Positions 16,577-24,707 of a stretch of 36,916 nt of DNA are shown here, piece by piece. Source of the stretch: Lachnospiraceae bacterium (GTDB lineage Bacteria; Bacillota; Clostridia; Lachnospirales; Lachnospiraceae); assembly GCA_009774345.1 (NCBI GenBank), contig VSNR01000005.1:1-36916 (forward strand), in the 5' to 3' direction. The position numbers were made by a program, and so were the translations under genes. The first letter of the stretch is position 1, and every line of letters starts with the position of its first letter. A model generated the notes under the pieces. The model was not told where the DNA came from. It searched no databases and saw only the letters and a program-made list of their open reading frames with translations.

Positions 16577-16620
16577 ATCTTACGAAACTTGTTTTTACAG
16601 CATGTAATCTTATGAAAGTC
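16577..16620 (-). pseudogene. Orphan AAA-gene 3' tail, remnant B (weak)
   Basis: On the minus strand this reads HKITCCKNKFRKM, aligned with the YGIACYKKRCKVV tail of the AAA/PD-(D/E)XK genes. The DNA also aligns with remnant A next to it (TTTTTACAGCA in common on the plus strand). It is the most degraded of the tails and could be coincidental. Confidence 0.4.
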
Positions 16621-16637
16621 TGCTCTTTATCCAGTAT

Positions 16638-16683
16638 TTACAACACCACTTTGTACCGTTTTTTACAGCACACAGTCCCATAA
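16638..16683 (-). pseudogene. Orphan AAA-gene 3' tail, remnant A
   Basis: On the minus strand this reads YGTVCCKKRYKVVL followed by a stop, matching the C-terminal YGIACYKKRCKVVS of the gene immediately upstream. It lies just downstream of that gene's stop codon, so it is a second copy of the gene's end without its body. Confidence 0.65.
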
Positions 16684-16687
16684 AAGT

Positions 16688-18403
16688 CTATGGTTTTACT
16701 TCAAGGCTCTCTGACACCACCTTGCACCGCTTTTTATAGCATGCAATTCCATACCGGTAAATAGTATGAAGTCCATTTTTTATTAAGGCGCTCTCATACT
16801 CTTTCTCATGAATCTGCCGAAGCGCTTCCTGACAGCCCGCTTCAAAGGCTCCGTCTTCTGCGTATTTTAATTCAATGACAATGCCGATTTCATGCTGTCT
16901 GATTTCTATGCTGATATCGCTGTAGCCCTCTCCTGACTCTGCATTTGATTTCACCAGCCACCCATCCATGTATGCCAAAAGCCCTAACAGTATCCCGTGA
17001 TAAAAGTTTTCTTTCATTTCCTTTCTGACACTTGTGTCACGTATGCTGATGGTATTCCAGAGATAATCATTGAAGCCTTTCTCAATCGCTGTAGTGTCGT
17101 TTTCCTGAAATGCCCTGCAAAACCTTTCCAGTTTTTCGGTGTCCTTGACTGACTCCTCCCGAAACCACTCCCGAATCTGCTGTACAAAAATCCAGCGAAT
17201 CTCCCTGTTTGGAATGACAAGTTCTGTCAAATCGCCAGACTCAGTACCGCGCTGCGTCAGATATCCCGTCGTGAACAGAATGCTCCAAAGGTTATCAATG
17301 CTGGAGTCCAAATCTCTGTATGTCAGCTCCTGACGTATCATCTTTTTCACACTCCCGCCGTCTATCAGCAGTTCAAGCTCGTCGCGGGTCGTGGTGTTTG
17401 CCTTGCTCACAAAACGCCGGATGATATCATTGCTGCTTGTGTTTACCCAGTAATTTTGCGGGCTTGTCACACTCGCATCGCGCAGATCTCCACAGTAATT
17501 TACCACATCCCACGGACAATAAATACTGGTATTACCAAACAGATATCCATTATACCACTCTTTAACAGCATCATAGTGCGCTAAAAAACCATAGTATTCC
17601 AGCATCTGTCTGACTTCTGCATCCGTAAAACCAAAGTATTCTTTGTAGCGCACATCTTTTACGGTGTAAACCTTGAAATTATTGAGCCCCGTGAAAATAC
17701 TCTCCCTTGAAATCCGAAGGCACCCTGTAAGTACTGCAAAATAAAGGCTGTCATTTGTCTTTAATGCATTGCCAAACAAGCTTCGAATCAAATCCACCAT
17801 ATCATCATAGTACCCTGACTGGTATGCCTTGTCGAGCGGTACATCGTACTCATCAATCAGTATGATAACATCCTGTTGATAATGCTTTTTTAAGAGCCGC
17901 GACAGTGTATAGAGACTTGATTTCAAAAGCACATCAGACATTGCAAACTCGCCATCGTCATTTAGCACCAGTAATTTTTCATACTGTTTTCGTTCGATCT
18001 GCGTCAAATTTTCGCTCTGCATTAGGAATTGAAACCGCATTGCTTCAGTTCCTATGATATTTCGCAGCATACTCTTTGCCTCATCAAAGGTTCTCCCCGT
18101 TGCCCCTTTTAATGTAATGGATATCACCGGAAACTTTCCCTGATACTCCTCACAGAGCTGCGTTTCCTGCGAAATTTCAAGTCCATCAAACAGTGCTTTA
18201 TCACTGCCAATCTCAAAAAAACACTTTAGCAGACTCATATTCAGGGTCTTTCCAAAACGTCTTGGGCGTGTAAAGAGCGTAACTTTTCCCCAGTTTTCTA
18301 ATAATTCCCTAATCAGTGCTGTCTTGTCTACATAATAAAATTTCTGCCTGCGTATTTCTTTAAAACTCTCTATTCCCATTGGCAGCCTTGTTTTCATTTC
18401 CAC
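16688..18403 (-). CDS. AAA-ATPase-like/PD-(D/E)XK protein, tandem copy 1
   Basis: A 571-residue cytoplasmic protein. The order is a YYVDKTALI segment, P-loop variant FTRPRRFGKT (Lys52), Walker B-like VIILIDEYDVPLDKA, a helical middle, and a C-terminal nuclease-like domain with YSDISIEI and IVIELKYAED (the D...ExK site). PF09820 plus PF08011 architecture; the cellular role is unknown. The start is a GTG at 18403 with AAGGAGG about 8 nt upstream; the ATG two codons later is too far from the site. It is identical to copy 2 from its start to residue 500 and differs only in the last 70 residues, at about six positions. It is followed by two orphan tails. Confidence 0.85.
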   Translation of the reverse strand: MEMKTRLPMGIESFKEIRRQKFYYVDKTALIRELLENWGKVTLFTRPRRFGKTLNMSLLKCFFEIGSDKALFDGLEISQETQLCEEYQGKFPVISITLKGATGRTFDEAKSMLRNIIGTEAMRFQFLMQSENLTQIERKQYEKLLVLNDDGEFAMSDVLLKSSLYTLSRLLKKHYQQDVIILIDEYDVPLDKAYQSGYYDDMVDLIRSLFGNALKTNDSLYFAVLTGCLRISRESIFTGLNNFKVYTVKDVRYKEYFGFTDAEVRQMLEYYGFLAHYDAVKEWYNGYLFGNTSIYCPWDVVNYCGDLRDASVTSPQNYWVNTSSNDIIRRFVSKANTTTRDELELLIDGGSVKKMIRQELTYRDLDSSIDNLWSILFTTGYLTQRGTESGDLTELVIPNREIRWIFVQQIREWFREESVKDTEKLERFCRAFQENDTTAIEKGFNDYLWNTISIRDTSVRKEMKENFYHGILLGLLAYMDGWLVKSNAESGEGYSDISIEIRQHEIGIVIELKYAEDGAFEAGCQEALRQIHEKEYESALIKNGLHTIYRYGIACYKKRCKVVSESLEVKP

Positions 18404-18417
18404 ACTGCTTCCCTCCT
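16905..18417 (-). repeat. 1.5-kb identical tandem repeat, unit 1
   Basis: As far as I can compare by eye this is identical to 18874-20386, offset 1969 bp, ending just upstream of the ribosome site. Downstream of 16905 toward the gene's 3' end the copies abruptly differ at roughly 20 positions in 215 bp. Confidence 0.85.
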
Positions 18418-18445
18418 TGAACTCTATCTGTGATATTCTTGAGAA

Positions 18446-18509
18446 TCTACGGTTTTACTTTAAGTCCCTTTGACACCACTTTAAACCGCCTTTTATAATA
18501 TAAAATTCT
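18446..18509 (-). pseudogene. Orphan AAA-gene 3' tail, remnant C
   Basis: This 64-bp stretch aligns without gaps to 16687-16750, the 3' end of copy 1, at about 50 of 64 positions. It still encodes ILYYKRRFKVVSKGLKVKP and a stop, equivalent to the ACYKKRCKVVSESLEVKP end. It lies between the two full copies, in the same orientation. The rest of 18510-18656 shows no gene. Confidence 0.75.
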
Positions 18510-18656
18510 TTTTCCTGTTCGTTGCAAGTCCTGTTTTGCATTGCTTTTTCTTACACTGAGAAATTGTAGGAAAATAAGTGATGCAAATTACGCAAAATAT
18601 TTCTTTGCAGATGCATGTCCAAAAACGCAGACGCAGCGGGCTACGGCGAAACAAAT

Positions 18657-20372
18657 CTACGCTTTTACTTCCAGTCTCTCCGACACCACCTTGCACCGCT
18701 TTTTATAGCAGGCAATCCCATACCGGTAAATGGTATGAAGTCCATTTTTTATTAAGGCACTCTCATACTTTCTCTCATGAATCTGCCGAAGCGCTTCCTG
18801 ACAGCCCGCTTCAAATGTTCCGTCTTCGGCGTATTTTAATTCTATGACAATGCCGATTTCACGCTGTCTGATCTCTATGCTGATATCGCTGTAGCCCTCT
18901 CCTGACTCTGCATTTGATTTCACCAGCCACCCATCCATGTATGCCAAAAGCCCTAACAGTATCCCGTGATAAAAGTTTTCTTTCATTTCCTTTCTGACAC
19001 TTGTGTCACGTATGCTGATGGTATTCCAGAGATAATCATTGAAGCCTTTCTCAATCGCTGTAGTGTCGTTTTCCTGAAATGCCCTGCAAAACCTTTCCAG
19101 TTTTTCGGTGTCCTTGACTGACTCCTCCCGAAACCACTCCCGAATCTGCTGTACAAAAATCCAGCGAATCTCCCTGTTTGGAATGACAAGTTCTGTCAAA
19201 TCGCCAGACTCAGTACCGCGCTGCGTCAGATATCCCGTCGTGAACAGAATGCTCCAAAGGTTATCAATGCTGGAGTCCAAATCTCTGTATGTCAGCTCCT
19301 GACGTATCATCTTTTTCACACTCCCGCCGTCTATCAGCAGTTCAAGCTCGTCGCGGGTCGTGGTGTTTGCCTTGCTCACAAAACGCCGGATGATATCATT
19401 GCTGCTTGTGTTTACCCAGTAATTTTGCGGGCTTGTCACACTCGCATCGCGCAGATCTCCACAGTAATTTACCACATCCCACGGACAATAAATACTGGTA
19501 TTACCAAACAGATATCCATTATACCACTCTTTAACAGCATCATAGTGCGCTAAAAAACCATAGTATTCCAGCATCTGTCTGACTTCTGCATCCGTAAAAC
19601 CAAAGTATTCTTTGTAGCGCACATCTTTTACGGTGTAAACCTTGAAATTATTGAGCCCCGTGAAAATACTCTCCCTTGAAATCCGAAGGCACCCTGTAAG
19701 TACTGCAAAATAAAGGCTGTCATTTGTCTTTAATGCATTGCCAAACAAGCTTCGAATCAAATCCACCATATCATCATAGTACCCTGACTGGTATGCCTTG
19801 TCGAGCGGTACATCGTACTCATCAATCAGTATGATAACATCCTGTTGATAATGCTTTTTTAAGAGCCGCGACAGTGTATAGAGACTTGATTTCAAAAGCA
19901 CATCAGACATTGCAAACTCGCCATCGTCATTTAGCACCAGTAATTTTTCATACTGTTTTCGTTCGATCTGCGTCAAATTTTCGCTCTGCATTAGGAATTG
20001 AAACCGCATTGCTTCAGTTCCTATGATATTTCGCAGCATACTCTTTGCCTCATCAAAGGTTCTCCCCGTTGCCCCTTTTAATGTAATGGATATCACCGGA
20101 AACTTTCCCTGATACTCCTCACAGAGCTGCGTTTCCTGCGAAATTTCAAGTCCATCAAACAGTGCTTTATCACTGCCAATCTCAAAAAAACACTTTAGCA
20201 GACTCATATTCAGGGTCTTTCCAAAACGTCTTGGGCGTGTAAAGAGCGTAACTTTTCCCCAGTTTTCTAATAATTCCCTAATCAGTGCTGTCTTGTCTAC
20301 ATAATAAAATTTCTGCCTGCGTATTTCTTTAAAACTCTCTATTCCCATTGGCAGCCTTGTTTTCATTTCCAC
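18657..20372 (-). CDS. AAA-ATPase-like/PD-(D/E)XK protein, tandem copy 2
   Basis: A 571-residue protein with the same domains and active-site motifs as copy 1 at 16688-18403. I use the GTG at 20372 because GAGGAGG precedes it at the same spacing as in copy 1; an in-frame ATG at 20420 would add 16 residues that copy 1 lacks. All differences from copy 1 fall in the nuclease-like C terminus: QREIG for QHEIG, EDGTF for EDGAF, HERKY for HEKEY, SERLEVKA for SESLEVKP. None touches the predicted metal-binding residues. The DNA upstream of the start is only loosely similar to that upstream of copy 1. Confidence 0.85.
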   Translation of the reverse strand: MEMKTRLPMGIESFKEIRRQKFYYVDKTALIRELLENWGKVTLFTRPRRFGKTLNMSLLKCFFEIGSDKALFDGLEISQETQLCEEYQGKFPVISITLKGATGRTFDEAKSMLRNIIGTEAMRFQFLMQSENLTQIERKQYEKLLVLNDDGEFAMSDVLLKSSLYTLSRLLKKHYQQDVIILIDEYDVPLDKAYQSGYYDDMVDLIRSLFGNALKTNDSLYFAVLTGCLRISRESIFTGLNNFKVYTVKDVRYKEYFGFTDAEVRQMLEYYGFLAHYDAVKEWYNGYLFGNTSIYCPWDVVNYCGDLRDASVTSPQNYWVNTSSNDIIRRFVSKANTTTRDELELLIDGGSVKKMIRQELTYRDLDSSIDNLWSILFTTGYLTQRGTESGDLTELVIPNREIRWIFVQQIREWFREESVKDTEKLERFCRAFQENDTTAIEKGFNDYLWNTISIRDTSVRKEMKENFYHGILLGLLAYMDGWLVKSNAESGEGYSDISIEIRQREIGIVIELKYAEDGTFEAGCQEALRQIHERKYESALIKNGLHTIYRYGIACYKKRCKVVSERLEVKA

Positions 20373-20386
20373 ACTGCTTCCCTCCT
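18874..20386 (-). repeat. 1.5-kb identical tandem repeat, unit 2
   Basis: Partner of 16905-18417. Sharp boundaries at both ends point to gene conversion or a homogenising recombination rather than uniform divergence since duplication. Confidence 0.85.
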
Positions 20387-20452
20387 CTGCTCCATCAGTG
20401 ATACCCTCAAAATGCTCCAAAAAATCTACGCCTCATCTTCTTGTTCTTAGGG

Positions 20453-21208
20453 TCAATTCCTTAAAATAGAATAAATCTCCTCTAATCTATAATGATTCTG
20501 CGGATATTTTCCCGCTCCCTCTGGATAAATAGCATTGAGCCGTCTGCTGTATTCCTCTTTGCTGACTTGTATATCAACTCCGTCCTCATCCCAATAATAT
20601 TCACAAACCTCATATTTTATAAATGCAAAACCACGTTGCTTCCACTCCCAATAGCCACCGCCTGCATAAACCCACTTTCCATTTTCAATGGTATATACAT
20701 TGTCGAAATTAGATGATGCATCTTCTCTGGAATTAAATACATGACAGATCCGGTTCCCTCTCTCAATATAAGTGAAACGACTGCGAACTGGCTTCCACAC
20801 ATCCAATTCATGGTCTTGAAATGTCAACAGCGCCTGACAACCACCATCTATAAGAATACCTTCCTTGCTATAGCCGCTCTCTATTACCAGTTCAGGAATC
20901 TCATCATCATTTACGTAAATCAAGCTGTACACAAACACATCCGCATTCGCAAAGTTATCCAGATAATTTATATATGCCTGTTTCCACTCCGCCAATCCAG
21001 AATCAGTCCTCATCTGCTCTGACTCACTCGTCAAATCTGCTTCATTCGTTTTCTGAACGCTGCTGCCACAGGCATCTGATGCTGTCTGAACAGACGACCA
21101 TTGCTCAATGTCTGCCTCTTGAACCAGTGAATCCCGACCACATGCACATAAAATAATACTGACACTGCATAGCTTTATAATCATCTCCAATTTATCAGAT
21201 TTTCTCAT
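20453..21208 (-). CDS. Putative lipoprotein of unknown function
   Basis: A 251-residue protein with a charged N terminus, a short hydrophobic segment and a lipobox-like LCAC (IIKLCSVSIILCAC), so it is probably a lipid-anchored surface protein. A polar linker follows to about residue 60. The mature domain holds VNDDEIPELVIESGY, a pattern seen in secreted clostridial proteins with calcium-like DxDGIPEL repeats, though here only one is present. Function unknown. The start is the ATG at 21208, 9 nt after AAGGA; it overlaps the end of the upstream gene by 14 bp, so translational coupling is likely. Confidence 0.7.
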   Translation of the reverse strand: MRKSDKLEMIIKLCSVSIILCACGRDSLVQEADIEQWSSVQTASDACGSSVQKTNEADLTSESEQMRTDSGLAEWKQAYINYLDNFANADVFVYSLIYVNDDEIPELVIESGYSKEGILIDGGCQALLTFQDHELDVWKPVRSRFTYIERGNRICHVFNSREDASSNFDNVYTIENGKWVYAGGGYWEWKQRGFAFIKYEVCEYYWDEDGVDIQVSKEEYSRRLNAIYPEGAGKYPQNHYRLEEIYSILRN

Positions 21209-21749
21209 GACCACATATCCTTATCATCTCATAATTCATATATCCCTGTGCAGAACGACACGCCTGCTTGTATGATATTTGACAACAGTTTTCATTCAGA
21301 ACATCTTTCCCATGCATCACTTTGGAGAATTGATGCATGACCGCCATAATTCTATATACGCGGGCTTTCCCGTTCCAATCGGTCAGATTCTTTTCTATCT
21401 CTGTCAGCAAACATGCTATGATATGATGAACGCTTTGTGCTTCCCTTTCATTTACTTCATATAAGTGCCGGCTGTCTGACAGTTCCTCTTTCATCTGTAA
21501 AATTCGTTCATAATTGGGCAGTCTATACTTCCTACACAGCTTATCCAAATCTACAAATAACCTCTCTGAACAGTCTGTACCTGTTTCTTCTATATGAATG
21601 TATTCTAAAATCCGCTGCCAGAATAAAGCTTCCTTTCCGAGACGCTTCTGTTCCCCAAATCGCCAGAAACGCCCTCTTTGCCCTCCTTTTTCATATAAAA
21701 CACCAATCTCTAAAATGTGATAATAGTACCCAATCTCCATTGCATTCAT
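21195..21749 (-). CDS. Hypothetical protein, 184 residues
   Basis: I do not recognise the family. The protein is soluble and mostly helical, with aromatic residues near the N terminus (GYYYHILEIGVLYEKGG) and a cysteine/histidine-containing C terminus (YEMIRICGHEKI). It overlaps the downstream lipoprotein gene, and the two probably form an operon from the promoter at 21766-21794. ATGs at 21749 and 21740 are both possible; AGAGGCGG lies very close to the first and at 10-12 nt from the second, so the start is uncertain by three codons. Confidence 0.65.
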   Translation of the reverse strand: MNAMEIGYYYHILEIGVLYEKGGQRGRFWRFGEQKRLGKEALFWQRILEYIHIEETGTDCSERLFVDLDKLCRKYRLPNYERILQMKEELSDSRHLYEVNEREAQSVHHIIACLLTEIEKNLTDWNGKARVYRIMAVMHQFSKVMHGKDVLNENCCQISYKQACRSAQGYMNYEMIRICGHEKI

Positions 21750-21765
21750 CCGCCTCTTTAAAGTT

Positions 21766-21794
21766 ATTGTAACTTTTTCAGTCCTGTCTGTAAA
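21766..21794 (-). promoter_or_regulatory. Promoter of the 21195-21749/lipoprotein operon
   Basis: Minus-strand TTTACA (21789-21794), 17 bp, TACAAT (21766-21771), with the start codon about 17-26 nt further on. Confidence 0.6.
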
Positions 21795-21815
21795 GCAGAT
21801 TCATGAAAAATACGC

Positions 21816-21844
21816 TTTATCTTCCATATGGATTCTGATATACT
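21816..21844 (+). promoter_or_regulatory. Extended -10 promoter of the SUKH-like gene at 21884
   Basis: TTTATC (21816-21821), 17 bp, TATACT (21839-21844) preceded by TGA. Confidence 0.5.
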
Positions 21845-21883
21845 TTAGATATAAAACTTTTTACAGGCAAGGAGGTTGATATT

Positions 21884-22573
21884 TTGTACTGCACATCCAC
21901 TCAATTAAAATTATTCAGCGAACAGGAGCTGATTCCACCTGATGTTCAAAGCAGATTAAAGCTGCCGCAGCCCTATTGCGACTTTATGAAAACCTATGGT
22001 GACGGAACCTACGGCGGCGTAATTTGCATCAACTGCCCTGATTTTCAACTTTTGAAAGAGTATGCAGCGTATGATTTCTGGGAACACGAAAATGCACCGA
22101 TTACAAAGGCGCAGACAGCAGAATGCATTGTGATTGGAAATAGTATAGACGGTGATTACATCGCGCTACACCCAGACCGCGATGGTTATATTTTATTGCC
22201 AAGGCACTCGGATATCATATCCTTCTTTCCATTTCACGACGAGCCATTCCTCGATACAATCCGCAAAATATCAGATCTGCTCTACGCGGAGCCTTGGAAA
22301 GACTATGATTATTTTGAACCAGCGGGCGCTCATTATTTATTTTTACATAAATACAAATCAGATCTGCACAAAATGGCAAAACAGTTTCAGGCAGCATTCG
22401 ATTATGATTATCTGATTGAAGATGAATATACCTGCAAAGTATTTCTTCTGCGCATGGGCGGATATATCCGCTTTAATTTCAGTTGTTCGGAAATTGCGAT
22501 TTTTTATTTCGACTATGGATTGGCATCTTTTCAGGAAACGAAAAACTTTCTGATGGAACGCGGCTGCAAATAA
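21884..22573 (+). CDS. SUKH-like protein, putative immunity protein
   Basis: A 229-residue cytoplasmic protein. The N-terminal half fits the SMI1/KNR4 (SUKH) pattern: PQPYCDFMKTYGDGTYGG, then ECIVIGNSIDGDYIALHPD and the FFPFHDEPFLDTI end. The C-terminal half (from AEPWKDYDYFEPAG) is an extra domain I cannot name. No ATG fits; TTG at 21884 is used because AAGGAGG stands 8 nt before it. It has its own promoter and converges on the zinc-ribbon gene at 22586-22969, with a 12-bp gap. An immunity role is inferred from the family. Confidence 0.7.
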   Translation: MYCTSTQLKLFSEQELIPPDVQSRLKLPQPYCDFMKTYGDGTYGGVICINCPDFQLLKEYAAYDFWEHENAPITKAQTAECIVIGNSIDGDYIALHPDRDGYILLPRHSDIISFFPFHDEPFLDTIRKISDLLYAEPWKDYDYFEPAGAHYLFLHKYKSDLHKMAKQFQAAFDYDYLIEDEYTCKVFLLRMGGYIRFNFSCSEIAIFYFDYGLASFQETKNFLMERGCK

Positions 22574-22585
22574 AATATAATGGCT

Positions 22586-22969
22586 CTATTTTTCTGACAT
22601 TTTTTTCTTCAGTTTCTGGACAAATGCCTCATTTTCTAGATCAGCTTCCAGCTCCCATGCACAGCTAGGACACAGTGGGATTCCCTTTATCATTTTGCAG
22701 TATTCCAGAGATACTGGCAAATATTCCTTTTCTGGCATGTACAGCCATGTTTTGCAGGAAGCACACCGCAGTGAATTTTTATTTTCAATCAAAGGATAGT
22801 GGATTAAATGCGTTCTATGGGCATCTGCATTCTCCGTCAGTGTGATTTCTCTTGGAAACAGTGCTTCCAGCCGCTCCATAATTTCCTCCTTCACCGCTCC
22901 ATGGTCTGCGTGAAAAAACGCGTCGCGCGGTATGTCTATAGCGTAGCTGACAGTCAACATGATATTCAT
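22586..22969 (-). CDS. Small protein with a split zinc ribbon
   Basis: A 127-residue cytoplasmic protein. Two CxxC pairs (LRCASCKTWL and PLCPSCAWEL, about 30 residues apart) should bind one zinc ion. The N-terminal half (MLTVSYAIDIPRDAFFHADH) is of unknown fold and the C terminus is a charged helix. I do not recognise the family; nucleic-acid or protein binding is possible. It lies 16 bp after the histidine kinase gene in the same direction, so it may be read through from the two-component operon. The start follows AAAGGCGG. Confidence 0.6.
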   Translation of the reverse strand: MNIMLTVSYAIDIPRDAFFHADHGAVKEEIMERLEALFPREITLTENADAHRTHLIHYPLIENKNSLRCASCKTWLYMPEKEYLPVSLEYCKMIKGIPLCPSCAWELEADLENEAFVQKLKKKMSEK

Positions 22970-22985
22970 TGTAACTCACCGCCTT

Positions 22986-23846
22986 TCATCTATTTGGATA
23001 CCGCCGCAGCTTCACGGTAAACACCGTCCTCACGCCCGGTTCACTTTGCAGCAGGAGGTCGCCACCCATCTGCCTTGCAAGATTTCTGGCAATGGTAAGT
23101 CCCAGACCATTACCTTGTATACTGCGGTTGCGCGAGTCCTCCATCGTGTAGAGCCGCTCAAACACGCTGGCTGCAAACTGCGGTTCTATCCCTTTTCCCT
23201 TGTCCACCACATCAATATAGACAAAATCCAGCTCTTCCCGCAGAAAAAGCCCGATATATTTTCCGTCACTGCCGTACCGTATGGCATTTGACAGCAGATT
23301 GCCAAGAATCCGGTTGACAGAATCCTCGTCCCCCTGCACAAAAATATGCTGTTCTGGAATCATAATATCCACTGCATAATCCTTCTGCATCAGAAGATCA
23401 TAATATCCAAGCACATTTTCCCTGCACAGTTCATTGATATTTATTTTGACCATCTCAATATTTTTGTCTCCGGCTTCGAGCTTTGCCAGCGTGAAAAACT
23501 GATCAATCAGCTCCATCACCTGCTTTGCCTTCGCCTCAACCTTTTGCAGCGCCACATCCTCACAATCGTGCAGGCGCATGATTTCCAGATATCCAAGAAT
23601 CACCGTGAGCGGCGTCTTGATATCATGTGAAATATTGGAAAGCATCTTTTTCGACGCGATTTCCTGCTTCCTGAACTCCGCTTTCATCCTCTGCCTGTCC
23701 AGCAAAAGCAGATTAATCTGTCCGCACAGCTCCTTGAGCGTCCTGTCATCCGTGAAAACCATCACCTGCTCGTCCGTGTCCTGCTCCAGAATTTCCGATA
23801 ATTTGCTGGTGATTTCCCGCAATTTTGTCTGTGTTCCCCTGTTCAT
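22986..23846 (-). CDS. Sensor histidine kinase without membrane segments
   Basis: A 286-residue kinase. The H-box SNISHDIKTPLTVILGYLEI, N-box (NRILGNLLSNAIRYG), G1 (VDKGKGIEP) and G2 (GNGLGLTIA) are all present. The first 60 residues are a helical, charged linker with no transmembrane segment, so it is a cytoplasmic or transporter-associated sensor. Kinases of this type near BcrAB-like transporters usually depend on the transporter or membrane stress for their signal. It starts with the ATGA overlap with the response-regulator gene (23843-23846), with GGAGGG just upstream. Partner: the regulator at 23843-24535. Confidence 0.9.
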   Translation of the reverse strand: MNRGTQTKLREITSKLSEILEQDTDEQVMVFTDDRTLKELCGQINLLLLDRQRMKAEFRKQEIASKKMLSNISHDIKTPLTVILGYLEIMRLHDCEDVALQKVEAKAKQVMELIDQFFTLAKLEAGDKNIEMVKININELCRENVLGYYDLLMQKDYAVDIMIPEQHIFVQGDEDSVNRILGNLLSNAIRYGSDGKYIGLFLREELDFVYIDVVDKGKGIEPQFAASVFERLYTMEDSRNRSIQGNGLGLTIARNLARQMGGDLLLQSEPGVRTVFTVKLRRYPNR

Positions 23847-24535
23847 TTTCCCTCCCCCAGTTTATAGCCGATTCCCCAGACAGTGACAACGTACTTCGGG
23901 TCACGGGGATTGTCCTCAATCTTGTTGCGCAGCCTGCTGATGTGGACGTTGACCGCATTTTCATCTCCCATATAGGCATCATTCCAAATCTGGGAATAGA
24001 GCTGCTCTTTTGTGTAAACTTTCTTCGGATTCTTCATCAAAAGTTTTAAGATTTCAAATTCCTTAGCTGTCAGCTCGACTTTCTGCCCGTTTTTCATGAC
24101 CGAGTACGCATTCAGGCCCAGCACCAATTCCCCTTTTGTGAGCGTGTCCTCCTCCGCAGCTACAAGTGATGTATACTGTGTGCTTCTTCTGATGTTTGCC
24201 TTGATTCTGGCGAGGACCTCCGTCACGGAAAACGGCTTGGTGACGTAGTCGTCCGCCCCAAGCCCTAATCCCAGTGTCTTGTCCGAGTCTGTATCCTTTG
24301 CGGACAGTATGATGATAGGCACGGTGCTGGATGCCCTGATGGTCTTCATGACCTCCATCCCGTTCCTTTTGGGAATCATCAAATCCAATAATACAATGCT
24401 GTATTCATCCGCGAAAAATTTCTCGCAGGCGCTCTCCCCGTCATAGGCAGTCACCACCTCAAAATTTTCCGTCATGAGAAAGTTTTTCAGCATCTCGCTG
24501 ATCTCCGCGTCATCCTCTACCAGTAATATTTTCAT
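23843..24535 (-). CDS. OmpR-family response regulator
   Basis: A 230-residue regulator: receiver domain with phosphorylation site Asp51 (IVLLDLMIPKRNG) and acidic pair (LVEDDAE), lysine in TKPFSV, then a winged-helix DNA-binding domain (VELTAKEFEILKLLMKNPKK, NAVNVHISRLRNKIED). It is expected to be phosphorylated by the overlapping histidine kinase and to activate the BcrA/BcrB-type transporter genes just upstream. The start follows AAAGGA by 10 nt. A promoter with an extended -10 lies about 55 nt upstream. Confidence 0.95.
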   Translation of the reverse strand: MKILLVEDDAEISEMLKNFLMTENFEVVTAYDGESACEKFFADEYSIVLLDLMIPKRNGMEVMKTIRASSTVPIIILSAKDTDSDKTLGLGLGADDYVTKPFSVTEVLARIKANIRRSTQYTSLVAAEEDTLTKGELVLGLNAYSVMKNGQKVELTAKEFEILKLLMKNPKKVYTKEQLYSQIWNDAYMGDENAVNVHISRLRNKIEDNPRDPKYVVTVWGIGYKLGEGK

Positions 24536-24586
24536 TCTTTCGTTGTCCTTTCCTATACCACATGCAGCTTCAATCTATATTTCATT

Positions 24587-24595
24587 ATCTTACCA
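24587..24595 (-). promoter_or_regulatory. Extended -10 promoter of the two-component genes
   Basis: TGGTAAGAT on the minus strand, about 55 nt before the regulator start. No strong -35 at 17-18 bp. The surrounding TTGAATGTGGTAA string matches the promoter at 4219-4248. Confidence 0.4.
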
Positions 24596-24707
24596 CATTC
24601 AACTATATAATGAAACAAAATTTTGATACCAGCCTTCTTCCCCTACTTGCCGCGCGCCCCATGCTGCGCATAAAGACGAAAAGTGAATGTGAACAACTCT
24701 ATATATT

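Noticed and set aside
4219..24600. Shared TTGAATGTGGTAA string at the promoters near 4219 and 24587 as a common regulator site.
   Set aside because: Most of it is the extended -10 element and an AT-rich spacer; two occurrences do not establish an operator.
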